56,873 bases of DNA from Clostridiales bacterium UBA1389 (GTDB taxonomy: Bacteria > Bacillota > Clostridia > Oscillospirales > CAG-382). The DNA is taken from contig DBQR01000013.1 of the NCBI GenBank assembly GCA_002305335.1, positions 14,138-71,010 of the forward strand. The letters are read 5' to 3'. The notes beneath the pieces are model-generated. The model had not been told where the DNA came from, ran no database searches, and saw nothing but the letters and a program-made list of their open reading frames with translations. The position numbers and the translations under genes were made by a program. Shown here piece by piece: positions 25,909-33,682 of the stretch (positions are counted from its first letter, which is position 1; the number at the start of each line of letters is the position of its first letter).

Positions 25909-27892
25909 TGTCGATTACAAGCTCCCAGGAGCAGGAAGTGTCCCAATGGGTACCGGCGGCCACCTTGGTGCTTGTGGAAGAGCCGGTGAACTTTGAAAAA
26001 TACAGCTTGTTCTGAGTTTGGTTCATATCCCAGAAGAAGGTCTTTTCGGGACTCTTGAAGTTGTCTAAGGAATCGTTTTTGGTGTAAACGCTTACAAGGA
26101 AGGAATATTCCGTGTGTTCATAGCCGTAAATTTTACAGGTCGTGGCGGGATTTCCGTTATACATTTTGCCGGAATAGTCCGCTTTTCCCACCTTTAATGT
26201 TTCCACCGTCCTGACGGTGCCGTTGTCGTTAAGGAAGTCGATATACAGCCCTAAGGTTTTGGGAACGGGGAACATACAGGTATAAGACAGTGCGTAATAG
26301 CAGTCCCTAGTAAAGTCATAGGAAACCCTGAGGTAAACCTTCTGTCCCACGACGGTGTAGGTTCTCACCACGTCGCAGTAGGTAAGGGCTTCATCCCCCC
26401 AGTGGAGCTTCGTCTTTTCCGCCACAACAAGGTTTTTGACGGAAAATTCCTTGCCGGACTTGTCAAACACCAGTTCCTCGCCGGTTAAGCCGTCGTAGAA
26501 CTTCAGATCTACCAGTATTTCGTTCCCGTGGTTTCCCCCCGACCATACGGTTTCCCCGGCTTTGCTCCCGGCGCGGTAAACGTATTCCCAGTCGGTGGAG
26601 CCGCTGGCAAGCTCAAGACCTCCCACCACAAGGGTGCCAATGTTCCATGTCCCCCAGGACTTCTTGTTGAAGGCGATGGACATGCTCTTGCCGTTTGAGG
26701 CGGTGGAATTAACCACGTACTGGGCATCTCCGACTTTCTTAACCTTCATATCCCAGATTTCGGCGGTTTCGGTATAACCCGAATAAAGGTCGATTTTCTC
26801 CATGGACTGAAGCTTAACGGCGATATAATCGGTCACGCTGAAATTGCCGTCTTTGTTTATGTCGCCGGCGGAGGTTAAGGTGTCGGGTTCTATTTCGTTA
26901 ATTATGGCTTTTGCGATAACCTTTGCGTCTCCGTCGGTTACCCCGGGAATTCCGTCAATATCGCCGGGGATTATTATAGTATAGGTGTTTTTGGCTTTGT
27001 TGCCGGAATACTGAACCGCTTTGCAGCCGGTGTACAGATTGCCTTTGGTAAGTTCCTTGCCGTCGCTGTTTTGTATCTTGACGCCGGCGATATATTTAAG
27101 GTTTTCCAGGAGGGTTGCGGGGGTGTCCCCGGGCTTTGCGCCGAAAATAAAGCCTTCCTGTATGTAGAACCTGCTGCCTTCCCTGAAGGCAAAGGGATAA
27201 TTTTCAATATTAAGGTCTTCGGTTTTATCTATAAGTTCCGACACTTCTGATACCTCCTCGGATTCGTCGTATTCGGATTCCTCCGAAACTTCCGAAGCGT
27301 CCTTTTGGACTGCCGTGGAATTATATATTTCAAATTCGCTGCAGAACACAAAAACCCCGGATTTGGGCGCGCTGATTAAGGCCTTGACATACCTTGCCGA
27401 AACCGGTTCCTTAAGCTTAAGCCGGTAAAAGGTTATGTTTTCCCCGTCTTCCGGTCTTCCCGTGCCTATCTTGGTAAATTCGTTGTTGTCGTCAGATACA
27501 TAGAATTCAAGAGAGGTGGGGGCGTCTATGCCGCTGTTGGCGAAATTGACAAGCTGCATTCGGAATTCGATAAGACCCTCCGTGCTTTCCCCTAAGTCAA
27601 CCGTGGCGAAAAAGGGAGTCCCTTTGGGGGAATAAAACCCGTGCCAATAGGTCCCGTATAAATCCCCTGCATATAGGTTGCCGTCGGTTAGTTCCTTGCC
27701 GTCAATGTCCTGATAACCCATGGCGGGAGGAGTTGCGGTATAGGCTTCGGAAGCTTCATAGGTTTTGTCCTTGGCAACGTTGTCCTTACGCTCATAGACG
27801 GTTACCGTTTCGGCAAAAACCGAAAAAGCCGCGGAAAAGGCAAACAAAGTCGCCACCGCAGCTATTAGGATGGTTGCAGTCAGTTTTTTCAT
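25901..27892 (-). CDS. Secreted dockerin-containing protein with an F5/8C-like domain
   Basis: This 663-residue protein has a clear signal peptide (cleavage near residue 27, FSVFAE). A carbohydrate-binding F5/8 type C-like domain follows (about 35-190, with DGKELTDGNLY and ARYVKALISAP). Next come an acidic Ser/Glu/Asp linker (about 197-220) and the lead-in module often placed before dockerins. The dockerin I pair spans about 308-365: the first calcium loop is degenerate (GDIDGIPGVTDGD) and the second is canonical (GDINKDGNFSVTD). The C-terminal 300 residues form an unrecognised beta-rich domain. It is not anchored by LPXTG. A cohesin partner is not in the window. Confidence 0.8.
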   Translation of the reverse strand: MKKLTATILIAAVATLFAFSAAFSVFAETVTVYERKDNVAKDKTYEASEAYTATPPAMGYQDIDGKELTDGNLYAGDLYGTYWHGFYSPKGTPFFATVDLGESTEGLIEFRMQLVNFANSGIDAPTSLEFYVSDDNNEFTKIGTGRPEDGENITFYRLKLKEPVSARYVKALISAPKSGVFVFCSEFEIYNSTAVQKDASEVSEESEYDESEEVSEVSELIDKTEDLNIENYPFAFREGSRFYIQEGFIFGAKPGDTPATLLENLKYIAGVKIQNSDGKELTKGNLYTGCKAVQYSGNKAKNTYTIIIPGDIDGIPGVTDGDAKVIAKAIINEIEPDTLTSAGDINKDGNFSVTDYIAVKLQSMEKIDLYSGYTETAEIWDMKVKKVGDAQYVVNSTASNGKSMSIAFNKKSWGTWNIGTLVVGGLELASGSTDWEYVYRAGSKAGETVWSGGNHGNEILVDLKFYDGLTGEELVFDKSGKEFSVKNLVVAEKTKLHWGDEALTYCDVVRTYTVVGQKVYLRVSYDFTRDCYYALSYTCMFPVPKTLGLYIDFLNDNGTVRTVETLKVGKADYSGKMYNGNPATTCKIYGYEHTEYSFLVSVYTKNDSLDNFKSPEKTFFWDMNQTQNKLYFSKFTGSSTSTKVAAGTHWDTSCSWELVIDNG

Positions 27893-27943
27893 TTATATGT
27901 ACCTCTTTCTGATGAATTGCGTTTTACAATTAATATTATGTAT

Positions 27944-27961
27944 TGCAGGCAACCGCCTGCA
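27944..27961 (-). other. Short hairpin between the lipoprotein and dockerin genes
   Basis: TGCAGGC and GCCTGCA form a 7-bp stem around AACC. There is no T run after it on the minus strand, so it is not a convincing terminator and may modulate read-through from the lipoprotein gene into the dockerin gene 73 bp downstream. Confidence 0.4.
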
Positions 27962-27965
27962 GGGC

Positions 27966-28244
27966 TTAATCGTTCACGTCGCTTACTATATCGCTTACCA
28001 AATCGCTTAGACCGTTGGTTTCGTCGCCGATGGTGGCGTTGTCGAAATCGCTTTCATCACTAAAGATGTCGCTGGTTTCATCAGTTACAAGGCTGCTTTC
28101 ATTGGTAACCTCACTGGTCTGGTTAACCGAACTTGCGTATGAGGAGTTGTTGTCCTTGCCGTTTTTATCGTTACAGGAGTACAGGCAGACGCTCATTGTA
28201 AGCAGGACAAGGGAAAGCAGAAAAACAACTATCTTTTTAAGCAT
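27966..28244 (-). CDS. Small acidic lipoprotein of unknown function
   Basis: The 92-residue protein has a lipoprotein signal (MLKKIVVFLLSLVLLTMSVC then LYSC with the likely lipid-bearing Cys at about 24). The tail of about 68 residues is rich in Ser, Asp, Glu and Thr, ending in repeated SD-V-type steps (SDLVSDIVSDVND). No known domain is visible. Its acidic tail recalls the linker in the dockerin protein that follows on the same strand. It probably heads that transcription unit. Confidence 0.75.
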   Translation of the reverse strand: MLKKIVVFLLSLVLLTMSVCLYSCNDKNGKDNNSSYASSVNQTSEVTNESSLVTDETSDIFSDESDFDNATIGDETNGLSDLVSDIVSDVND

Positions 28245-28336
28245 AAATAGGTCATCCTTTCACATAAGAAATCCGCAATATATTATACCCGGCTTCTTAT
28301 TAAATATTGGTTTGCCATTCATGCTTTATGTTTAGC

Positions 28337-28365
28337 ATTATAACACAAATTATACCCGTTGACAA
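28337..28365 (-). promoter_or_regulatory. Promoter of the lipoprotein/dockerin unit
   Basis: On the minus strand TTGTCA (28360-28365) is 17 bp from TATAAT (28337-28342). A second TATAAT-like box lies just upstream (28351-28356) with its own TTGAAA 16 bp before it. The leader to the ATG at 28244 would be about 85-100 nt and contains another TATAAT (28282-28287) without a good -35. Confidence 0.65.
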
Positions 28366-28384
28366 GAATATTTCAATTTTAATA

Positions 28385-28412
28385 TTGACATTTTTGCGTA
28401 TTCTGTTAAAAT
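28385..28412 (+). promoter_or_regulatory. Promoter of the alpha-galactosidase operon
   Basis: TTGACA (28385-28390) is followed after 16 bp by TAAAAT (28407-28412). Transcription would begin near 28419, about 64 nt before the ATG at 28483. It lies 20 bp from the divergent minus-strand promoter, so both could share one regulator. Confidence 0.65.
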
Positions 28413-28482
28413 GTTGGCGAACCTTTTATTTTTACCGAAATTATAAAACGCAGCTTTTTTCAGGAAAGGAAGGCTTTTGATT

Positions 28483-29607
28483 ATGGTTGTCAGAACACCG
28501 CCCATGGGCTGGAACTCATGGAACACCTTCGGGGGAAACATCAACGAAGAACTTGTTAAAACCACCGCCGACGCAATGGTTAACACCGGTCTGCGGGACG
28601 CCGGTTATAATTATCTTGTTATTGACGACTGCTGGTCGGAATTCACCCGGGACGAAAACCATCGTCTTGTACCCAGCAAGACCAAATTCCCCAACGGAAT
28701 GAAAGCGGTTGCCGACTATGTCCATTCCAAGGGACTTAAATTCGGCATCTACTCCTGTTCGGGGACACTCACCTGCGCCGGCTACCCCGCATCTTATGAA
28801 TATGAATTTATCGACGCCAAAACCTTTGCCGAATGGGGCGTTGACTTTCTTAAATACGACTACTGCTTCAAACCCCAGCATGAGGAAGGCCAGATCCTTT
28901 ACAAGCGCATGGGGCTTGCCCTCGCCAATTCCGGAAGGGATATCCTCTTTTCCGCCTGCAGCTGGGGCGCGGACGAAACCCATAAATGGATAAAAACCAC
29001 CGGTTCTCATATGTGGCGTTCCACCGGCGACATTCAGGATAACTGGAATTCAATTAAATCCCTTTACGAAAAGCAGTTAGAGCTTCAGCCTTTCAACGGC
29101 AAGGGCTGCTTCAACGATATGGATATGCTTGTGGTTGGCATGGGGGGCAAAGGCAACGTGGGCTTCGGCGGCTGCACCGTGGAGGAATACCGCACCCACT
29201 TTTCCATCTGGGCTTTCTTCAACTCACCTCTCATGATAGGCTGCGACATCAGAAACATGAGTCCCGAAATCGTGGACATTCTTACAAACAAAGAAGTCAT
29301 CGCCGTAAATCAGGACCCCGCCCAGCGTCAGCCCTTTATGGCAAACAACACCTGGGGAAATACCGTCTGGTGCAAGTTCCTTGAGGGCGGTGATATCGCC
29401 ATCGGAATGTTCAATATGACCGAAAACAACCAGATACCCTACTTTATATTCTCCGACATCGGTATAGACAGGTCCTGCGGGGTAAGGCTGGAAATCACCG
29501 ACCTTTGGACGGGCGAAAAATTAGGCACGTTCAGAGACCAGTACCGCGCCCGCCTTATAAAGCCCCATGAATGTATAATGCTCCGCTGCAAAGTGGTTTA
29601 TGAATGA
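28483..29607 (+). CDS. Alpha-galactosidase, glycoside hydrolase family 27
   Basis: Releases alpha-linked galactose, as from raffinose-type sugars or galactomannan. The 374-residue protein has no signal peptide. GH27 hallmarks are MGWNSWNTFG at residues 8-17, LVIDDCW at 45-51, the nucleophile D126 in KYDYC and the acid/base D183 in WRSTGDI. The C-terminal beta domain ends near RLIKPHECIMLR. The start at 28483 follows AGGAAAGGAAGG by 9 nt. It has its own promoter and is first in a short operon. Confidence 0.95.
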   Translation: MVVRTPPMGWNSWNTFGGNINEELVKTTADAMVNTGLRDAGYNYLVIDDCWSEFTRDENHRLVPSKTKFPNGMKAVADYVHSKGLKFGIYSCSGTLTCAGYPASYEYEFIDAKTFAEWGVDFLKYDYCFKPQHEEGQILYKRMGLALANSGRDILFSACSWGADETHKWIKTTGSHMWRSTGDIQDNWNSIKSLYEKQLELQPFNGKGCFNDMDMLVVGMGGKGNVGFGGCTVEEYRTHFSIWAFFNSPLMIGCDIRNMSPEIVDILTNKEVIAVNQDPAQRQPFMANNTWGNTVWCKFLEGGDIAIGMFNMTENNQIPYFIFSDIGIDRSCGVRLEITDLWTGEKLGTFRDQYRARLIKPHECIMLRCKVVYE

Positions 29608-29797
29608 TAAATGCTGCATAAAATGCGGCAAGGTGCTTGACAGGGACGACATAGGCGCCCACAGAAAATTCATAAACCGCGGGGACGGGGAATTCCTCTG
29701 CATAACCTGCCTTGCCGAATATTTTCAGGTAAGCGAAAACCTGGTAAGACAGAAGGTGGAGGAATTCAAAAAAGCGGGATGTCTGCTTTTCGTGTGA
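29600..29797 (+). CDS. Tiny Cys-rich (zinc-ribbon-like) protein
   Basis: I do not recognise this 65-residue protein beyond its metal-binding look: CCIKCG near the start and CITC near residue 35, with LDRDDIGAHRKFINRGDGEF between them and a basic helix after (SENLVRQKVEEFKKAG). The helix could contact nucleic acid. Its ATG lies inside the end of the alpha-galactosidase gene (8-nt overlap), so it is likely coupled to it. A terminator follows 10 nt past the stop, which supports it being the last gene of that unit. Confidence 0.65.
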   Translation: MNDKCCIKCGKVLDRDDIGAHRKFINRGDGEFLCITCLAEYFQVSENLVRQKVEEFKKAGCLLFV

Positions 29798-29806
29798 ATA
29801 TGAATT

Positions 29807-29835
29807 ATTCCCGTAACTTTCGTTGCGGGAATTTT
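29807..29835 (+). terminator. Terminator after the alpha-galactosidase unit
   Basis: ATTCCCGTAAC (29807-29817) pairs with GTTGCGGGAAT (29822-29832), with one G-T pair and a TTTC loop, followed by TTT. The T run is short, so some read-through into the serine acetyltransferase gene is possible. Confidence 0.65.
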
Positions 29836-29879
29836 GCATATACTGAAAGCGTCATCATTTGATTTGCAAGGAGGCAGAA

Positions 29880-30749
29880 ATGGATAAAATACTTAATTTG
29901 GACCAGGAAATAATTTCGGTATCCCAGAAGCTTTCAAACCGGAATAAAAATACCCGCCGGTCGTTAAACCGTCCGGGACTTAAAAAGCAGGTGGAGGAGC
30001 TTATACGGCTGCTCCGGTCTGCCATGTACCCCAGCATCTTCGGGGAATTCTGCGACGACGACAAATTTTTACGGGACAATATTCAGATAAACCTGCGCCG
30101 TTCGGCGCTGCTTTTGCACAGCATACTTTCGGACATAGAAAACGGCAACGGTAAAAATATTGAGGAAATTGTCCATAACTTTGTAACCAGCATTGACGAA
30201 ATCTGCGAATACCTCGAAACCGACATAGAGGCGGCATACCTCGGTGACCCCGCCGCCACTTCGGAAACCGAAATCATGCTTGCCTACCCCGCCTTTGAGG
30301 CCATCAGCATCTACCGCATAGCCCATAAGCTGTATAAGTTGGGGGTAAGAATGATTCCCCGCATGATGACCGAATATGCCCACCAGATGACGGGGATAGA
30401 CATTCATCCCGGGGCGGAAATAGGCAAATATTTCTTTATCGACCACGGCACCGGAGTGGTTATAGGTGAAACCTGCACCATAAAGGACCATGTTAAGCTT
30501 TATCAGGGGGTAACCTTAGGGGCAAGAAGCTTTAAGCTTGACGAAAAGGGAAATCCCGTCAAGGGAATAAAACGTCACCCCGACATCGGCAGCAACGTGA
30601 TTATTTACGCCGGAGCCACCATTTTGGGGGGGAGCACTTCGGTGGGGGACAACAGCATAATAGGCAGCAACGTCTGGCTCACCCATTCGGTTCCCTCGGG
30701 AAGCAAAATTTATTACACCCCCAACGGTTCGGACATGACGGTTTGTTAG
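29880..30749 (+). CDS. Serine O-acetyltransferase
   Basis: Makes O-acetylserine, the cysteine precursor, from serine and acetyl-CoA. The 289-residue protein is the long form with an N-terminal helical domain (about 1-150) and a left-handed beta-helix of hexapeptide repeats carrying IDIHPGAEIGKYFFIDHGTG and GVVIGETCTIKDHVKLYQGV. The catalytic His is in DHGTG. The start at 29880 follows AAGGAGG. A possible -10 (TATACT, 29839-29844) lies upstream without a clear -35. No cysK is adjacent. A terminator follows the stop directly. Confidence 0.93.
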   Translation: MDKILNLDQEIISVSQKLSNRNKNTRRSLNRPGLKKQVEELIRLLRSAMYPSIFGEFCDDDKFLRDNIQINLRRSALLLHSILSDIENGNGKNIEEIVHNFVTSIDEICEYLETDIEAAYLGDPAATSETEIMLAYPAFEAISIYRIAHKLYKLGVRMIPRMMTEYAHQMTGIDIHPGAEIGKYFFIDHGTGVVIGETCTIKDHVKLYQGVTLGARSFKLDEKGNPVKGIKRHPDIGSNVIIYAGATILGGSTSVGDNSIIGSNVWLTHSVPSGSKIYYTPNGSDMTVC

Positions 30750-30754
30750 GACAT

Positions 30755-30781
30755 AAAAAACGCCGCTTTTGCGGCGTTTTT
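30755..30781 (+). terminator. Strong intrinsic terminator after serine acetyltransferase
   Basis: CGCCGC (30761-30766) pairs with GCGGCG (30771-30776) around TTTT, with A6 before and T5 after, beginning 6 nt after the stop codon. Confidence 0.9.
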
Positions 30782-30901
30782 GTTATAATATTGATAAAAG
30801 CGGAATCAGGGGTTTTCTTAACAGCCTGTTTACAATTTCAACTTTACGGCTTTAATTTTTGATGATATTGTTTTATAAAACGATTTTTAACGGGGATAGC
30901 T

Positions 30902-31303
30902 ATGTTTATAAATAAACTTCGGGAATTCATGTACGGCAGGTACGGCACCGACCAGCTTAATTTCGCTCTGGTGATTCTGGCAACCCTGATTATAATCATT
31001 AACTGGTTTGCGGGAAGCCGGGTTTTATCGTTAATTTATATCCTTATTCTTGCTTATGAACTTTACAGGACTTTTTCAAAAAATATTTATGCCCGAAGGC
31101 GGGAAAACGATATATTTTTAAAGTTCTGGAACCCGGTAAAAAAGTGGTTTTCAACCCGCCGCACCCGTCATAAGGAAAGAAAATACTACCGCTACCGCAC
31201 CTGCCCAAGATGCAAAGCCACCCTGAGGCTCCCCGCAAAAAAGGGAAAGCACACCGCCAAATGTCCCAGATGCAATACGGAATTTGAAGTCAGAATTATT
31301 TAA
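30902..31303 (+). CDS. Membrane protein with C-terminal zinc ribbon
   Basis: The 133-residue protein has two closely spaced membrane helices (about residues 20-57) and a strongly basic stretch (WFSTRRTRHKERKYYRYR). It ends in a zinc ribbon of two CPRC knuckles (TCPRCKATLRLP and KCPRCNTEF). Similar small membrane zinc-ribbon proteins occur across Clostridia without a known role. It is monocistronic, between two terminators. Function is not assigned. Confidence 0.75.
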   Translation: MFINKLREFMYGRYGTDQLNFALVILATLIIIINWFAGSRVLSLIYILILAYELYRTFSKNIYARRRENDIFLKFWNPVKKWFSTRRTRHKERKYYRYRTCPRCKATLRLPAKKGKHTAKCPRCNTEFEVRII

Positions 31304-31345
31304 ATTATCGGATAAAAACATTACAACATCCGTAGCGGCGGTTAT

Positions 31346-31405
31346 AAAAAAGTCTTCCGACTTTCGGGGAAGGTGTCAGCCGCAGGCTGACGGATGAGGG
31401 GCAGT
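31346..31405 (+). repeat. Dispersed palindromic repeat, copy B
   Basis: The block starts with AAAAAAGTCTTCC, has an imperfect CTTCC/GGGGAAG hairpin, then the perfect GTCAGCC-GCA-GGCTGAC hairpin, and ends GGATGAGGGGCAGT. The second hairpin and the end are the same in copies at 45077 and 54649. It lies between the zinc-ribbon gene and its terminator. Confidence 0.8.
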
Positions 31406-31429
31406 ACCGCACATACTTAAAGAAAAGAG

Positions 31430-31456
31430 AAAAAACACCCGTTACGGGTGTTTTTT
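31430..31456 (-). terminator. Bidirectional terminator between convergent genes
   Basis: ACACCCG and CGGGTGT form a stem around TTA with A6 on one side and T6 on the other. It can end both the minus-strand substrate-binding gene (stop at 31475) and plus-strand transcripts from 30902. Confidence 0.85.
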
Positions 31457-31474
31457 GCTTTATGTCATTGTATC

Positions 31475-33391
31475 TTAATTGCTCTCACCGCTTGTGGCAT
31501 GGGCTTCCTCATAGGAGGCGGCATACTCGGCAGCTTCAAGACTTTCCTTGATTTCCCTGGAGTTTACTTCGATGTAATCGTCAAGCCTTAAATCGGTAAA
31601 GTCAAAGAATTTGTACCAGCCGGTTACTTCGACATTATCAAGCCTGGAGGAAACTACATAGCTCTTGGTGTACTGGAAGAGGGCGGTGGCGGGGCAGAGT
31701 TCGGCAAGTTTTGCTTCCGCCTGATGGAGCACTTCTGTCCGCTGGTTCCTGTCGCTTACATAAACTATGGAATCAATGAGATTGTCGTAATCCGTATCCT
31801 CAAGACCGGTATAGTGGGGGGTGTATGTGGCGGCTTCAAGGGTAACCGAAACCTCGTTGCCGGAAAAGGCTGTGGCAAAGGGAGCAAGCCAGGCAAAAGC
31901 GTCTGCCGAATTGATGGCGTAGTCTATCCCGAACACGTCCCATTCGCCCTTTGAAAGTTCGTCTAAGTATTTTTCGGCGTTTATACCCTTAAGTTCCACG
32001 ATAAATCCGAGACCTTCCCACACCTGCTTGGCATATTTTGCGATTTCTTCATAGGGATTGTAATGGGTAATCTTATCGACAACATCCTTATGCTTTTCGG
32101 AATTTTCATATATATTCGCTGCCCAGGGGATAAGGTAATAAAGTTTGAGGGTGCCCCCCGATACTCCCGCTTCCTGAAGCAGGGATTTCGCTTTGTTGGT
32201 GTCGGCGGTGGTTGAGTAGATATCGCCGCCGGCTTTTCTGAAGTCGCTTCCCGGTTTCTTGTCGAAAACCCCGGAGGGGACAAAACCCGTTACGGGGATC
32301 ATTCCCGTTCCCAAAAGATTGGCTATTTCCGTTCTGTCAAGGGCAACCGACAAAGCCTGCCTTGCCTTTGCGTCAGACAGCACCTCTGATTTGGTGTTGA
32401 AGTAGTAGGAATAGGTGGAAAGCAAACGGTTGGTGCGGAGTTTGCCCTGGAGATTCTTATAGGTTTCGGGGGAGAAGGAACCGAGGAAGTAGCACTTGTC
32501 GGCAAGATATTTGTTGTACTGGAAGGTATATTCGTCGATGGGGTTTGCCACATCGCCTATTATCGTGGTTTCCTGATAAATGCAGGTTAAGCGGTAGGGA
32601 ACCACGCTTTCGTCAAGATAATCCTCTTCGGGGTCACGGTAATAGAACTGGTTTCTTTCAAGCACCAGCTTTGTGCCTTCTTCATAGCCCTGTACCTTGT
32701 AGGGACCGTTGCATACCATGATGGCGGCGTTCTTGTCCCAGTCCTGGTCCCGGTTGTATTTGTCGCTTCCCTTGGGGTTATCCCTCATCGCTTTTACTAT
32801 AAGGTTTTCCCTGAGGGGGGAAAGGGCAATACAGGAAAGAGCTTCGGCAAACAGATTTATATCGTATTCCTTTTCAAAGGTGATGCAGAGCAGGGTTTCG
32901 CTTTCGGCGGTAAGCCCCACGTCGTCGCTGGTTTTTTCGCCCGACTTAAATTCCTTGGCGTTTTTGATGGGGAAGAGAAGGGAAGCATAGGGGGACTGCA
33001 TTTCGGGGGACAAAATCCGCTTCCAGGCATAGACAAAGTCCTGGGCGGTAACCTGAATGCCGTCGCTCCATGCGGTTTCCTTCAGCTCAATAAACATTTT
33101 ATGAGGATGCTCGTCATCCCGTTTATCGTAATAGCTGTACCACCTTTTCGCAAGGGCGCCTTTAACTTCGCCGTCTTTGTTAATGGTGGTAAGGGGCTGA
33201 TATATAAGACTTAAAATCATAACCGTATCCGCCGTATACTGAACCGACGCCGGGTCAAGGCTCTGGGGGAAGGTTGATATGAACATGCTGATATTAGCGC
33301 CCTTGTCATTGTCGCCCTGAAGTGTGGTGCACCCTACTCCCAGCGGGATGCACAGACACAAAAGCAAAAGCAGCGCAACAATTTTTTTCAT
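31475..33391 (-). CDS. OppA-like peptide-binding lipoprotein (ABC substrate-binding, family 5)
   Basis: The 638-residue protein has a lipoprotein signal with Cys 21 (LLLCLCIPLGVGC) and the SBP_bac_5 fold: ISTFPQSLDPASVQYTAD, VTAQDFVYAWKRIL, NGPYKVQGYEEGTKLVLERN and DAKARQALSVALDRTEIA. It binds peptides or similar solutes outside the cell. There are no ABC permease or ATPase genes nearby, so it must work with a system encoded elsewhere. The usual C-terminal part is present. It has its own promoter 130 bp upstream and no strong ribosome site directly before the ATG. Confidence 0.92.
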   Translation of the reverse strand: MKKIVALLLLLCLCIPLGVGCTTLQGDNDKGANISMFISTFPQSLDPASVQYTADTVMILSLIYQPLTTINKDGEVKGALAKRWYSYYDKRDDEHPHKMFIELKETAWSDGIQVTAQDFVYAWKRILSPEMQSPYASLLFPIKNAKEFKSGEKTSDDVGLTAESETLLCITFEKEYDINLFAEALSCIALSPLRENLIVKAMRDNPKGSDKYNRDQDWDKNAAIMVCNGPYKVQGYEEGTKLVLERNQFYYRDPEEDYLDESVVPYRLTCIYQETTIIGDVANPIDEYTFQYNKYLADKCYFLGSFSPETYKNLQGKLRTNRLLSTYSYYFNTKSEVLSDAKARQALSVALDRTEIANLLGTGMIPVTGFVPSGVFDKKPGSDFRKAGGDIYSTTADTNKAKSLLQEAGVSGGTLKLYYLIPWAANIYENSEKHKDVVDKITHYNPYEEIAKYAKQVWEGLGFIVELKGINAEKYLDELSKGEWDVFGIDYAINSADAFAWLAPFATAFSGNEVSVTLEAATYTPHYTGLEDTDYDNLIDSIVYVSDRNQRTEVLHQAEAKLAELCPATALFQYTKSYVVSSRLDNVEVTGWYKFFDFTDLRLDDYIEVNSREIKESLEAAEYAASYEEAHATSGESN

Positions 33392-33522
33392 AATGGAATA
33401 CCAATGCCTTTCCGACTCACTTTAGTGGTAATGGGTTGACGGCCGCTGCGTGAGCCTGCAGCGAACGCCACCGGCTTAAAAAGCCGGATTTGACTTATTT
33501 TTTGGCATAATAATTCATTTGC
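33392..33522 (-). promoter_or_regulatory. Structured leader of the substrate-binding lipoprotein gene
   Basis: The transcribed leader is about 125 nt and holds a CCGGCTT/AAGCCGG hairpin (33471-33487) and a second one with CGCTGC/GCAGCG arms (about 33444-33462). The sequence before the ATG is GC-rich, unlike the AT-rich promoter. I could not match it to a known riboswitch class. It may instead be another dispersed intergenic element, since it does not end in a clear expression platform. Confidence 0.4.
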
Positions 33523-33551
33523 ATTATAACACCCGGAATAAAAAATATCAA
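33523..33551 (-). promoter_or_regulatory. Promoter of the OppA-like gene
   Basis: On the minus strand TTGATA (33546-33551) lies 17 bp from a perfect TATAAT (33523-33528). The start would be near 33516. The rest of the gap to 33682 is AT-rich with nothing else recognisable. Confidence 0.75.
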
Positions 33552-33682
33552 TTACAAATAACAGGCGGAGTTTATATTTGTGCATTTGCTAAAAAAACAA
33601 AGATTTATATTGTGCAACATCTACAAACAGTGCTCTGTCGAAAACCTATTGTTTGCACACTTTTGCAATTGTTCAAAACGGA

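Noticed and set aside
31346..31405. Repeat copies as a possible CRISPR array
   Set aside because: The copies are single and kilobases apart, with internal palindromes and no spacer series.
33392..33522. Leader as T-box, SAM, cobalamin, c-di-GMP, c-di-AMP or THF riboswitch
   Set aside because: None of the conserved core sequences of these classes could be found on the transcribed strand.
33388..33585. 65-codon open frame on the minus strand across the leader of the OppA-like gene
   Set aside because: It overlaps the promoter and structured leader, reads into the start of the lipoprotein gene in another frame and has no recognisable protein pattern.
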